A stretch of DNA of 12,747 nt from CBFGTJ01 sp965651815 (GTDB taxonomy: Bacteria > Actinomycetota > Acidimicrobiia > Acidimicrobiales > Microtrichaceae): positions 1 to 12,747 of the forward strand of contig CBFGTJ010000087.1 in assembly GCA_965651815.1 (NCBI GenBank), in the 5' to 3' direction. How positions within the stretch are numbered: position 1 is the stretch's first letter; each line of letters opens with the position of its first letter. The translations under genes were made by a program, and so were the position numbers. The notes beneath the pieces are model-generated. The model saw only the letters and a list, made by a program, of their open reading frames with translations. It was not told the origin of the DNA and ran no database searches. This document shows, piece by piece, positions 1 through 6,703 of the stretch.

Positions 1-439
1 CCACGCGCTTCATCAGCTGTTCGACATCGTTATTGTCGATGGGGATGCTGGCGTCGGTCAGATAGAGCGTCAATGCCTGCCAATTGTTTCGCAGATAACG
101 GATCGCCTCGGCCAGCTTGCTTTTGGGCAGAATCCTGGCGATCGCATCGCTCGCCAGATAGCGCTCCATGCGGTCGAGTACGCTCCGTGCTTCACTTTGG
201 CGCAGCGCAAGCCGCTGTTCAGGTGACATGGTCATGCCACGTGCCTCGATGCCGTACAGCTGGCCGATCATGGCCAACAGGTTAGTAGCCTGCAGCGCAT
301 GGGCTGACTTGCCGGCAAGCACTTTGCGCCGGGCGTGCGACCAGCACGCGGCATGCTGAATTCTTTCGTTCGAGCGCACCTCGATCTTCTGAAATCCGGA
401 CCAACAATCACCGATCAGCACTCCCGTGAAGTTCTGCAG
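1..439 (-). mobile_element. IS66-family transposase, internal/C-terminal fragment
   Basis: An uninterrupted minus-strand reading frame of about 146 codons enters at roughly position 439 and runs off the left edge. It shows the IS66 transposase landmarks in order: GDCWSGF (about 412-392), HAACWSHARRK (about 355-323) and, near the left edge, IPIDNNDVEQLMKRV (about 46-2). In the IS66 DDE family the Asp of the first block and the Glu of the NNDxEQ block belong to the catalytic set (family knowledge). The fragment lacks the N-terminal zinc-finger and first-Asp part, and its C-terminus lies outside the window. Codon use (AAT, TGT, TTG, CGA, CAA) and lower GC differ from every other gene here, suggesting foreign origin. 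The right end stops within the gene, not at a terminal inverted repeat, so this is a truncated element or a misjoined contig. The exact boundary, somewhere in about 420-475, cannot be fixed by eye. Confidence 0.85.
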
Positions 440-601
440 GACCTCGTCCGGACCGTCGCGCCGAGCCCGGACCTCGACGAGCTGGCGTGGACGCTCGAGG
501 AGCTCCGCGTCAGCTCGTTCGCCCAGCACCTGCGGACGCCGGTCCCCGTCAGCGAGAAGCGCATCCGCAAGGAGATCCACCGGCTCGCCCGCGGCCTGTA
601 G
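437..601 (+). CDS. hrpA: ATP-dependent RNA helicase HrpA, C-terminal remnant
   Basis: The plus-strand frame ending in TAG at 599-601 encodes about 54 residues closing with WTLEELRVSSFAQHL, then TPVPVSEKRIRKEI. This matches the extreme C-terminus of HrpA-type DEAH-box RNA helicases, whose last domain ends in a W-x-x-EELRVS-x-FAQ-x-L-x-TP-x-PVS-x-KR block (recognised from family knowledge). The helicase core, roughly 1,200 residues in a full protein, is missing: upstream of about 430 the sequence becomes the antisense of an IS66 transposase. The open frame continues back to 335 but that part is not helicase. GC-rich third positions begin at about CTGCAG (434-439), agreeing with the junction. 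No start codon can be assigned. The gene is either disrupted by a rearrangement or cut by an assembly misjoin. The LuxR-type regulator begins 80 bases downstream on the same strand. Confidence 0.75.
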   Translation, partial: QDLVRTVAPSPDLDELAWTLEELRVSSFAQHLRTPVPVSEKRIRKEIHRLARGL

Positions 602-681
602 GGGAGATCGGGTTCCTCGACCGGCGAGGGCACCCCCGGAGTACCGTCGCAGGATCGGCCGCCGCGACCCGGGTGGTGGAC

Positions 682-3465
682 ATGGGCGTCGATCACCTCC
701 AACCGGAGCTGCGGGGACGGCGCGCAGAGTGCGAGGTGCTCGACGGGCTCCTCGGCGACGTGGGATCCGGCCGTGGACGCGTCCTGGTGCTGCGCGGGGA
801 AGCGGGGGTCGGCAAGTCGGCGCTGCTCGACCACCTCCGTTCCCGGGCCGCGGACTTCCGGGTCGAGCAGGCCTCCGGCGTCGAGTCGGAGATGGAGCTC
901 CCGTTCGCCGCCCTGCAGCAGCTCTGTGCGCCGATGCTCGACCTGTCGGCCACCCTTCCCGAGCCCCAGCGTGCGGCGCTCGAGACCGCGCTCGGTCTCG
1001 CGGAGGGAACCGCCGGCGACCGCTTCCTCGTCGGGCTCGCGGTGCTCAGCCTGCTCTCGGCGGCCGGCGAACGACGCCCGCTGATCTGCGTGGTCGACGA
1101 CGCGCAGTGGCTGGATCGGTCCTCGGCGCAGGCGCTCGCCTTCGTCGCCCGACGTCTCCAAGCGGATGCGGTGGGCATCGTCGCAGCGATCCGGGAGCCG
1201 TTCGACGACCCGGAGATGGGCGGCCTGCCGTCGCTGCCCGTCGGCGGCCTCGGCATCACGGACGCCCGAGCGCTCCTCGAGGAGGTCACCCACGGGCGGA
1301 TCGACGTCGCGGTCCGCGATCGGATCATCGCCGAGGCGGGCGGGAACCCGCTCGCGCTGCTGGAGCTGCCGCGCAGTCTGCGCGTCGAGGCCCGCTCCGC
1401 TGGGTTCGCGCTGCCGACCGGTCCGATCGCGGGCCGGATCGAGCGGACCTACCAGGCGCGCATCGAAGGGTTCCCGGACGCGACGCGGCGGCTCCTGCTC
1501 ACGGCGGCCTCCGAGCCGTCGGGGGACGTGGGCCTGCTGTGGCGCGCGGCGGAGGTGCTCGGGATCGAGCCGTCCGCAGCGGAACCTGCGGAGCGGGCGG
1601 AGCTCGTGGTGCTGGACCGTCGCGTGAGGTTCCGCCACCCGCTGGTCCGCTCCGCGGCCTACCGGGCGGCGACCCCGCCCGAGCGGAGGGAGGCGCACGC
1701 GGCGATCGCGGCGGCCACCGACCCGGAGGTCGATCCCGACCGCCGAGCCTGGCACCTCGCCCATGCGGCGGCCACGCCCGACGAGGAGGTCGCCGACGAA
1801 CTGGAGCGCTCGGCGGAGCGGGCGACCGCTCGGGGCGGGGTCGCGGCGGCGGCAGCGTTCCTGGCGCGTGCGACCGAGCTCACACCGGAGCCGGCTCGAC
1901 GCGGTGGGCGTGCGCTCGCCGCGGCGCACGCGGAGTTCGAGGCCGGGGCCGTCGATGCAGCGGACGACCTCCTCTCGATCGCGGAGGCGGCGCCCCTCGA
2001 CGCCCTCCGGCGCGGCCTGCTCGCACGCCTGCGAGCGCAGATCGCGTTCGCCCGGCGTCGGGGCAGCGATGCTCCGCCACTGCTCCTGGCAGCGGCGAGG
2101 AGCCTGCACTCGCTGGACGACGCACTCGCCCGTGAGACCTACCTCGAGGCGCTCGGCGCCGCGATGTTCTCCGGTCGCCTCGGCGGTGCGACCGACCTGG
2201 AGGAGGTCGCACACGCCGCACTCGGCGCTCCACCGGCACCGCGGCCGCCGCGACCGATGGACCTGCTGCTGGACGGGATGGCCACGCTGGTCACCGACGG
2301 CCGGCCGGCCGGCGTGCCAGCGCTGCGCCGGGCGATGCACCCGCTGCAGCACGAGGTCCTGCGCAGCCGCGACGACACGATGCGCTGGCTGTGGCTCTCC
2401 AGCCCGATCGCCCAGGAGGCCTTCGTCCACCAGCTCTGGGACTACGAGGCCTGGGACGGCCTCGCGAGCCGCGCGGTGCAGCTCGCGCGCGACACCGGTG
2501 CGCTGTCGGTGCTCCCCGTCGCGCTCGCCTACCTGGCCGGCGCGCGCCTGCACGCGGGCGACCTGGCGACGGCGGGCGCGCTGACCGACGAGGCGGACGC
2601 GATCACCGCGTCGACCGGCTACGCCCGCGTGTCGTACGCGTCGGTGGTGCTCGCGGCGTGGCAGGGCGACGAGGCAGCCGCCACCGACCGGTTCGCGAGC
2701 GAGGTGGACGACGCCGTCGAACGGGGCGAGGGAACGGTGGTGGCGGTGGCCGGCTACGCGCAGGCCGTGCTCTACAACGCCCTCGGCCGCTACGACGTGG
2801 CGCTCGCCGGCGCCACCGACGCGTGCGCGACCGGCGAGTTCGGCTGGGTCGGTTGGGCGCTGACCGAGCTCGTCGAGGCGGGGGTGCGCAGCGGGGCGCG
2901 CGACGACGCCGCGACCGCGATGGGTCGGCTCCGCGAGCGGACGCAGGCGAGCGGGACCGACTGGGCGCTCGGCATCGAGGCGCGCTCCCAGGCGCTCCTG
3001 CTCGAGGGTGCAGCCGCCGAGGGCTGCTACGTCGAGGCCCTCGAACGGCTGGAGCGGAGCCGGGTGGCGGTGCACCTGGCGAGGGCGCACCTCGTCTACG
3101 GGGAGTGGCTCCGCCGGGAGGACCGTCGCTCGGATGCCCGAGGGCACCTCGGCGCCGCACACGACATGTTCGAAAGGTTCGGCGCCCGCGCCTTCGCGGA
3201 TCGGGCGCGACGAGAGCTGGTCGCGACCGGCGGCACCGCCCGCACCCGGAGCGTCGACACCCGGGACCTGCTCACCCCGCAGGAGGCGCAGGTCGCCTCG
3301 CTGGCCGCGGACGGCCACACGAACCCGGAGATCGGCGGTCAGCTCTTCATCAGCCCCCGCACGGTCGAGTACCACCTGGGCAAGGTGTTCACGAAGCTGG
3401 GGATCCGCTCTCGTCGCGAGCTGCGCGGGGCGCTGCGGGCCCAGGGTGCTCGACGTCGTCCGTAG
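682..3465 (+). CDS. LAL-type LuxR-family transcriptional regulator (ATPase + HTH)
   Basis: A 927-residue protein with the layout of large ATP-binding LuxR (LAL/MalT-like) regulators. Near the N-terminus is a P-loop, GEAGVGKS (residues 39-46), followed by a Walker B-like strand LICVVDDAQW (134-143). The middle (about 300-850) is alanine-rich helical sequence of the TPR-like type used for sensing and oligomerisation. The C-terminus (about 864-918) is a LuxR helix-turn-helix: LTPQEAQV, then GHTNPEIGGQLFISPRTVEYH, split across its two helices, then KVFTKLGIRSRREL. Family members bind ATP and an inducer to activate nearby promoters; the inducer here is unknown. The frame is open upstream to 487, so the start is uncertain. 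ATG 682 was chosen because homology begins right after it; GTG 673 or 676 are alternatives and the Shine-Dalgarno is weak. The 3' end overlaps an opposing small gene by 77 bases. The adjacent hydrolase/NAD(P)-binding genes are candidate targets (inference). Confidence 0.9.
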   Translation: MGVDHLQPELRGRRAECEVLDGLLGDVGSGRGRVLVLRGEAGVGKSALLDHLRSRAADFRVEQASGVESEMELPFAALQQLCAPMLDLSATLPEPQRAALETALGLAEGTAGDRFLVGLAVLSLLSAAGERRPLICVVDDAQWLDRSSAQALAFVARRLQADAVGIVAAIREPFDDPEMGGLPSLPVGGLGITDARALLEEVTHGRIDVAVRDRIIAEAGGNPLALLELPRSLRVEARSAGFALPTGPIAGRIERTYQARIEGFPDATRRLLLTAASEPSGDVGLLWRAAEVLGIEPSAAEPAERAELVVLDRRVRFRHPLVRSAAYRAATPPERREAHAAIAAATDPEVDPDRRAWHLAHAAATPDEEVADELERSAERATARGGVAAAAAFLARATELTPEPARRGGRALAAAHAEFEAGAVDAADDLLSIAEAAPLDALRRGLLARLRAQIAFARRRGSDAPPLLLAAARSLHSLDDALARETYLEALGAAMFSGRLGGATDLEEVAHAALGAPPAPRPPRPMDLLLDGMATLVTDGRPAGVPALRRAMHPLQHEVLRSRDDTMRWLWLSSPIAQEAFVHQLWDYEAWDGLASRAVQLARDTGALSVLPVALAYLAGARLHAGDLATAGALTDEADAITASTGYARVSYASVVLAAWQGDEAAATDRFASEVDDAVERGEGTVVAVAGYAQAVLYNALGRYDVALAGATDACATGEFGWVGWALTELVEAGVRSGARDDAATAMGRLRERTQASGTDWALGIEARSQALLLEGAAAEGCYVEALERLERSRVAVHLARAHLVYGEWLRREDRRSDARGHLGAAHDMFERFGARAFADRARRELVATGGTARTRSVDTRDLLTPQEAQVASLAADGHTNPEIGGQLFISPRTVEYHLGKVFTKLGIRSRRELRGALRAQGARRRP

Positions 3466-3583
3466 CGGCGAACGGGGCGGACCGGTCGGGGGCGACGGGG
3501 GTGACGCGGTCGTCGACCTCGAGGAACTCGACGGGTTCGGCGCCGGTGGGTCCGACGTCGGGGTTCGGCAGGTACATCGACAT
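3389..3583 (-). CDS. Small hypothetical protein (64 aa), antisense overlap with regulator
   Basis: A 64-residue frame starting MSMYLPNPDVGPTGAEPVEF and ending in TGA (3391-3389). The ATG at 3583 has a perfect GGAGG six bases upstream (3594-3590). The first ~45 codons carry almost only C or G at the third position (CCC GAC GTC, GTC GAG TTC CTC), as real genes here do. These two signs make it a credible gene although it is short. The last ~25 codons lie opposite the end of the LuxR-type regulator (3389-3465) and look compositionally less constrained, so the C-terminus may have grown by read-through into that gene. There is no signal peptide, membrane segment or cysteine. I do not recognise the family and assign no function. 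It is divergent from the hydrolase at 3804 and could share its control region. An in-frame ATG at 3577 is an alternative start. Confidence 0.6.
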   Translation of the reverse strand: MSMYLPNPDVGPTGAEPVEFLEVDDRVTPVAPDRSAPFAATDDVEHPGPAAPRAARDESGSPAS

Positions 3584-3803
3584 GGTGAGCCTCCAGTGCT
3601 GGTCGGTCACCTCACCGTCGACGATCGCGTGATCGGTCGCGTCAGGGGAACCCCCGAGTGTCGCCGCACGGGAGGCGCGGGCATCCCGACCCCCGGGTCA
3701 CTTCGGCGTCGGCCCGGGGGCCCCACCGGGGAGTCCGACGGAGGAGACCGGCGGTCGCCCGGCGCGACGTTCACGAGGTCCACCAACCCGTGAGGAGACG
3801 ACC
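3584..3803. promoter_or_regulatory. Divergent intergenic region with a hairpin in the hydrolase leader
   Basis: This 220-base gap separates two divergent genes, each with its own Shine-Dalgarno, so it should carry promoters for both. The clearest structure is an inverted repeat, CCCCCGGG (3690-3697) and CCCGGGGG (3713-3720), an 8-bp stem with a 15-base loop, about 85 bases before the hydrolase start. A smaller near-palindrome GATCGCGTGATC lies around 3619-3632. I could not identify convincing -35/-10 boxes. Use as an operator or leader hairpin is inference. Confidence 0.35.
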
Positions 3804-4625
3804 ATGAGCACGATCACCGTCAGCGACGGAACCGAGATCTACTACAAGGACTGGGGCGAGGGGCCGGTGGTGACCTTCTCCCACGGCTGGCCGCTCAACG
3901 CGGACGCGTGGGAGGGGCAGATGCTGTTCCTCGCCCAGCACGGCTACCGGGTCGTGGCCCACGATCGGCGTGGACACGGCCGGTCGGGCCAGCCGTCCAA
4001 CGGCAACGACATGGACACCTACGCCGACGACCTGTCGGTACTCGTCGAGGCGCTCGACCTGCGGGACGTCACGATGGTCGGGCACTCGACCGGCGGGGGT
4101 GAGGTGGCGCGCTACATCGGCCGGCACGGCACCGACCGGGTCGCCAAGGCGGTGCTGATCGCCGCGGTGCCACCGATCATGGTGCGGACCGAGTCCAACC
4201 CGGACGGCATCCCGATGACGGTCTTCGACGGCCTGCGGGACTCGTTGGCCCGGGACCGCGCCCAGTTCTACAAGGAGTTCGCCGTCCCCTTCTACGGTGC
4301 GAACCGCGAAGGGGCGCAGGTGTCCGACGGCCTGCTCGAGCAGTTCCTCGCGTGGTGCCTGCAGGTCGGCCTGAAGAGCTCCTACGAGTGCGTCGCGGCG
4401 TTCTCCGCGACGGACTTCACCGATGACCTGGCGCGCTTCGACGTGCCGACCCTGCTGCTGCACGGCGAGGACGACCAGATCGTGCCCGTGCAGGGCTCCA
4501 CGGTGAGGTCCGCCCGGCTGATCGACGGCGCCAAGGACATCTACTTCCCGGGCGCGCCGCACGGGATCACCGCCACCCACCAGGACGAGGTGAACGCCGA
4601 GCTGCTCGCCTTCCTGCAGAGCTGA
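3804..4625 (+). CDS. Alpha/beta hydrolase, non-heme chloroperoxidase/arylesterase family
   Basis: A full-length 273-residue alpha/beta hydrolase. The N-terminal strands and the HGWPLNADAW oxyanion-hole region are followed by VAHDRRGHGRS and the nucleophile elbow GHSTGG with Ser95. The acid is the second Asp in HGEDDQIVP (Asp224) and the base is His253 in PHGI. The pattern and length are those of cofactor-free haloperoxidases/esterases (BPO-A2 type). They hydrolyse esters or lactones in vivo and can make peracids that halogenate; the natural substrate cannot be read from sequence. No signal peptide, so cytoplasmic. The start at 3804 is supported by GAGGAG about seven bases upstream. It is followed by a strong hairpin and then the NAD(P)-binding gene. 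Its position beside the LAL-type regulator suggests control by it (inference). Annotation as 'chloroperoxidase' should be taken as a family name. Confidence 0.92.
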   Translation: MSTITVSDGTEIYYKDWGEGPVVTFSHGWPLNADAWEGQMLFLAQHGYRVVAHDRRGHGRSGQPSNGNDMDTYADDLSVLVEALDLRDVTMVGHSTGGGEVARYIGRHGTDRVAKAVLIAAVPPIMVRTESNPDGIPMTVFDGLRDSLARDRAQFYKEFAVPFYGANREGAQVSDGLLEQFLAWCLQVGLKSSYECVAAFSATDFTDDLARFDVPTLLLHGEDDQIVPVQGSTVRSARLIDGAKDIYFPGAPHGITATHQDEVNAELLAFLQS

Positions 4626-4635
4626 CCCGCGTCCC

Positions 4636-4677
4636 GGGCCGCCGACCTCCGCTGTGCCCCCCCGGAGTCGGCGGCCC
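4636..4677 (+). terminator. Strong hairpin after the hydrolase gene
   Basis: A perfect 11-bp inverted repeat: GGGCCGCCGAC (4636-4646) pairs with GTCGGCGGCCC (4667-4677). With one bulged base the stem extends by about five more pairs (CTCCG/CGGAG). It starts 10 bases after the hydrolase stop. There is no following T-tract, which is common in high-GC terminators. It would reduce but not necessarily abolish read-through to the next gene. Confidence 0.6.
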
Positions 4678-4709
4678 TGCGGGACCCATCTGCACGTGAA
4701 TCGAATGCC

Positions 4710-4725
4710 TGCGGCAACCGCCGCA
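4710..4725 (+). other. Short hairpin just upstream of the NAD(P)-binding gene
   Basis: TGCGGC (4710-4715) and GCCGCA (4720-4725) form a 6-bp stem with an AACC loop, ending 21 bases before the start codon at 4747. It could be part of the mRNA leader or an operator. Short stems of this kind also occur by chance in GC-rich DNA. Confidence 0.25.
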
Positions 4726-4746
4726 GCCGAACGAAGGGAACCCACC

Positions 4747-5484
4747 ATGAAGATCGTCGTGATCGGCGGAACCGGGCTCATCGGGTCGAAGCTCGTCGAG
4801 CGCCTCCGCTCCAGCGGTGTCAGCGCGGTGCCGGCCTCGCCGCAGACGGGCGTCGACACGCTCACCGGCGCCGGCCTCGCCGAGGCCCTCCAGGGCGCCG
4901 ACGTCGTCGTGGACGTCGCCAACTCGCCGTCGTTCGAGGACGCTGCGGTCCTCGAGTTCTTCGAGACCTCGACCCGGCACCTGCTGTCCGCGGAAGCCGC
5001 CGCCGGGGTGCGCCACCACGTCGCCCTGTCGGTGGTCGGCACCGAACGCCTGGCCGCCGAGAGCGGCTACTTCCGAGCGAAGGCGGCGCAGGAGGAGCTG
5101 ATCGAGCGTTCCGCCATCCCGTACTCCATCGTGCACGCCACCCAGTTCTTCGAGTTCATCGGGCGCATCGCGGAGGCCGGCACCGACGGCGACACGGTCC
5201 GCGTCGCGCCGGTGCTCATCCAACCGATGGCGGGCGATGACGTGGCCGCCGCGCTCGTCAAGGTCGCCGTCGGTGCGCCGACCTGCGGGGTGGTCGAGAT
5301 CGCGGGCCCCGAGCAGTTCCGCCTGGACGAGCTGCTACGCGACCACCTCGACGCGACGGACGATCCGCGCGACGTCACCGTCGACCCGCACGCCCGCTAC
5401 TTCGGGGCGCAGCTCCGGGAACGGACGCTCGTGCCGGGCGCCGGTGCGGAGCTGGGCACGGCGAGGTACTCGCAGTCGCGGTAG
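4747..5484 (+). CDS. NmrA-like / atypical SDR NAD(P)-binding protein
   Basis: A 245-residue single-domain Rossmann protein. The N-terminus MKIVVIGGTGLIGSKLVERL carries the dinucleotide-binding GGTGxxG (residues 7-13). The middle has VVDVANSPSFED and HHVALSVVGTERL, typical of NmrA-like proteins, and a YFRAK motif (Tyr108, Lys112) in the position of the SDR YxxxK pair. The C-terminal half (QPMAGDDVAAALV, then EIAGPEQFRLDELL) is the usual second lobe of this subgroup. Members are redox sensors or oxidoreductases for small substrates; which applies here is not visible. No signal peptide. The start is supported by GAAGGGAA upstream. It lies downstream of the alpha/beta hydrolase in the same direction, with a hairpin between, so it could be partly co-transcribed. 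Length is normal for the family. Confidence 0.88.
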   Translation: MKIVVIGGTGLIGSKLVERLRSSGVSAVPASPQTGVDTLTGAGLAEALQGADVVVDVANSPSFEDAAVLEFFETSTRHLLSAEAAAGVRHHVALSVVGTERLAAESGYFRAKAAQEELIERSAIPYSIVHATQFFEFIGRIAEAGTDGDTVRVAPVLIQPMAGDDVAAALVKVAVGAPTCGVVEIAGPEQFRLDELLRDHLDATDDPRDVTVDPHARYFGAQLRERTLVPGAGAELGTARYSQSR

Positions 5485-5496
5485 GACTCGCGAGTC
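5485..5496. repeat. 12-bp perfect palindrome immediately after a stop codon
   Basis: GACTCGCGAGTC is its own reverse complement and begins at the base after the NAD(P)-binding gene's TAG. It could be a dimeric regulator site for the downstream peptidase gene or part of a termination region. As a hairpin it has no usable loop, so a DNA-binding role is the better guess. Confidence 0.35.
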
Positions 5497-5518
5497 GGGT
5501 CGGCGACGGACCGAGGAT

Positions 5519-5542
5519 CGGGCTTCGCTCGCACCGAGCCCG
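5519..5542 (+). terminator. Possible terminator hairpin after the NAD(P)-binding gene
   Basis: CGGGCT (5519-5524) pairs with AGCCCG (5537-5542), with two further CG pairs possible past a bulge. It lies 35 bases after the stop and 75 bases before the next start. There is no T-tract. Confidence 0.35.
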
Positions 5543-5616
5543 GTCGGGAAGTGGCGCCTGGCCCGATGGCAGTCGGCTGGGGTGGTCGCTGCGACCGGCT
5601 GGGTAGGTGGTTCCGA

Positions 5617-6432
5617 ATGTCGCCGACGTCCAAGCTCGCCGTCGTGGCGGCCCGCCTCCGGCTGCCGACGCTGATCTGCGGGGTGCTCCTCGTCGTCACC
5701 TCGCCGCTGCACGGGCAGCCCGTGGTGTCGTGGGCAGGGGCGGTGCTGGTCGCAGCGAGCGTCCTGTCCACCTTCGTCCGCGGCCTCGCCGGGCGGCGCG
5801 AGCCCGTCGTGGTGGAGGTCCCCGTCCGGGGCCGGTGGATCGCGATCAACAGCCCGGCCGACAAGGTGCCCAGCCACGGGGTGCACTCCACGGGACAGAC
5901 CTATGCGATCGACCTCGTGCACTGGCCGGACCCGGGGACCGTGTGGACGCCGGTGCACCGTTGGCCACTGATGCGCCGTCCGGAGGACTTCCCCGGCTTC
6001 GGGCAACCGGTGCTCGCCCCGGCCGACGGTCGGGTCGTGAGGACCAGCAACTCCTGGCGCGACCACTGGAGCCGGAACTCCTGGCCGGCGCTGCTCTACG
6101 CCTTCGTCGAAGGTTCCGCCCGGGAGCTCCTGGGCCCGGGCGCGCTGCTCGGCAACCACGTGATCCTCGACCTCGGCGACGGCACCTACGCCGCGCTCGC
6201 TCACCTCCGACGAGGGTCGATCACCGTCTCGGAGGGACAGGTCGTACGCGCCGGGCAGCAGCTGGCTGAGTGCGGGAACTCCGGCAACACGAGCGAGCCC
6301 CACGTGCACTTCCAGCTGATGGACCGCCGGCGGCCCGCCGTGGCGGCGGGCCTTCCCTTCGTGTTCCGGGATCGCGAGGTCCCGAAGAACGAGGAGGCGA
6401 TGATCGCCGGGGCGCCCGTCGAGTCCGGCTGA
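5617..6432 (+). CDS. Membrane-anchored M23-family (LytM-like) metallopeptidase
   Basis: A 271-residue protein. Two hydrophobic stretches, about residues 14-31 and 36-54, form a short hairpin membrane anchor. The rest (about 80-260) is an M23/duplicated-hybrid domain: YAIDLV with Asp99, YAALAHL with His196, and PHVHFQLMD with His229 and His231 (the HxH motif), preceded by GNSGNT. M23 enzymes cleave peptidoglycan cross-bridges using zinc bound by an N-terminal His-Asp pair and the second His of HxH. The classical HxxxD is not intact; the nearest histidines to Asp99 are His87 and His90, as in a divergent subgroup, so catalysis is likely but not certain. Start ATG 5617 is preferred over upstream in-frame starts because AGGTGG lies six bases before it and the membrane segment follows. 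A GC-rich hairpin (about 6331-6351) lies inside the 3' coding part. The tRNA gene follows. Confidence 0.85.
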   Translation: MSPTSKLAVVAARLRLPTLICGVLLVVTSPLHGQPVVSWAGAVLVAASVLSTFVRGLAGRREPVVVEVPVRGRWIAINSPADKVPSHGVHSTGQTYAIDLVHWPDPGTVWTPVHRWPLMRRPEDFPGFGQPVLAPADGRVVRTSNSWRDHWSRNSWPALLYAFVEGSARELLGPGALLGNHVILDLGDGTYAALAHLRRGSITVSEGQVVRAGQQLAECGNSGNTSEPHVHFQLMDRRRPAVAAGLPFVFRDREVPKNEEAMIAGAPVESG

Positions 6433-6448
6433 GCTCGCTGAGGCTCAG
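6429..6448 (+). terminator. Weak hairpin spanning the peptidase stop codon
   Basis: CTGAGC (6429-6434) and GCTCAG (6443-6448) form a 6-bp stem with an 8-base loop; the stop codon is in the left arm. No T-tract. It may help end the peptidase transcript before the tRNA gene. The ~105 bases up to the tRNA contain a locally AT-richer patch (about 6495-6515) that could hold the tRNA promoter, but I see no clear boxes. Confidence 0.3.
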
Positions 6449-6556
6449 AACGCGGGTTGCGACCCGGTGTGCCAGGGGAGCACACAGTGCCGTCGATTTC
6501 CGGCAATATCGTTGGCGAGCGGCGAGGTGCCGTCCTCCCGCCCCACCACTCGTCGA

Positions 6557-6633
6557 GGGCCCGTAGCTCAGTTGGCGAGAGCGCCTCGTTCGCAACGAGG
6601 AGGTCGCCGGTTCGAGTCCGGTCGGGTCCACCA
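6557..6633 (+). tRNA. tRNA-Ala(CGC)
   Basis: A complete 77-nt cloverleaf. The acceptor stem GGGCCCG (6557-6563) pairs with CGGGTCC (6623-6629), with one G-T pair. The D arm is GCTC/GAGC (6566-6569, 6579-6582). The anticodon stem CCTCG/CGAGG (6584-6588, 6596-6600) closes the loop TTCGCAA with anticodon CGC at 6591-6593, reading GCG alanine codons. The T arm is GCCGG-TTCGAGT-CCGGT (6606-6622), with a G-T pair at its base. The discriminator is A (6630) and CCA is encoded (6631-6633). No intron and no mismatch beyond G-T wobbles. GCG is plentiful in these genes, which fits a dedicated CGC-anticodon tRNA. Confidence 0.97.
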
Positions 6634-6651
6634 CGAGCGTCCCCGCCCGGA

Positions 6652-6667
6652 CCGCCAGCGTTGGCGG
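6652..6667 (+). terminator. Hairpin downstream of tRNA-Ala
   Basis: CCGCCA (6652-6657) and TGGCGG (6662-6667) form a perfect 6-bp stem with a GCGT loop, 18 bases after the CCA end. A likely tRNA transcript terminator, though without a T-tract. Confidence 0.45.
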
Positions 6668-6703
6668 CGCACCACCTCGTCACCGGTGAGGCGCTTGCGT
6701 GCT

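Noticed and set aside
358..363. GAATTC as a cloning or ligation junction
   Set aside because: The IS66 frame and homology continue unbroken through it; the real junction is further right, at about 420-475.
415..3375. A 986-codon open frame on the minus strand across the LuxR-type regulator
   Set aside because: It is the mirror of a GC-rich gene: its product is low-complexity Arg/Gly/Pro/Ala sequence without domains, whereas the plus strand encodes a P-loop, Walker B and LuxR HTH.
2391..3632. Other long plus-strand frames inside the regulator region
   Set aside because: Arg/Gly/Pro-rich shadow translations with no motif or ribosome site, overlapping the confidently identified regulator.
6328..6351. 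GC-rich hairpin (GGCCCGCC/GGCGGGCC) as a terminator
   Set aside because: It lies within the coding sequence of the M23 peptidase about 80 bases before its stop, so a terminator role is unlikely; probably a by-product of GC-rich codons.
6221..6634. A minus-strand frame reading DPTGLEPATSSLRTRRS near its start
   Set aside because: It is the antisense translation of tRNA-Ala extended into the M23 gene. This peptide pattern is a well-known false protein arising opposite tRNA genes.
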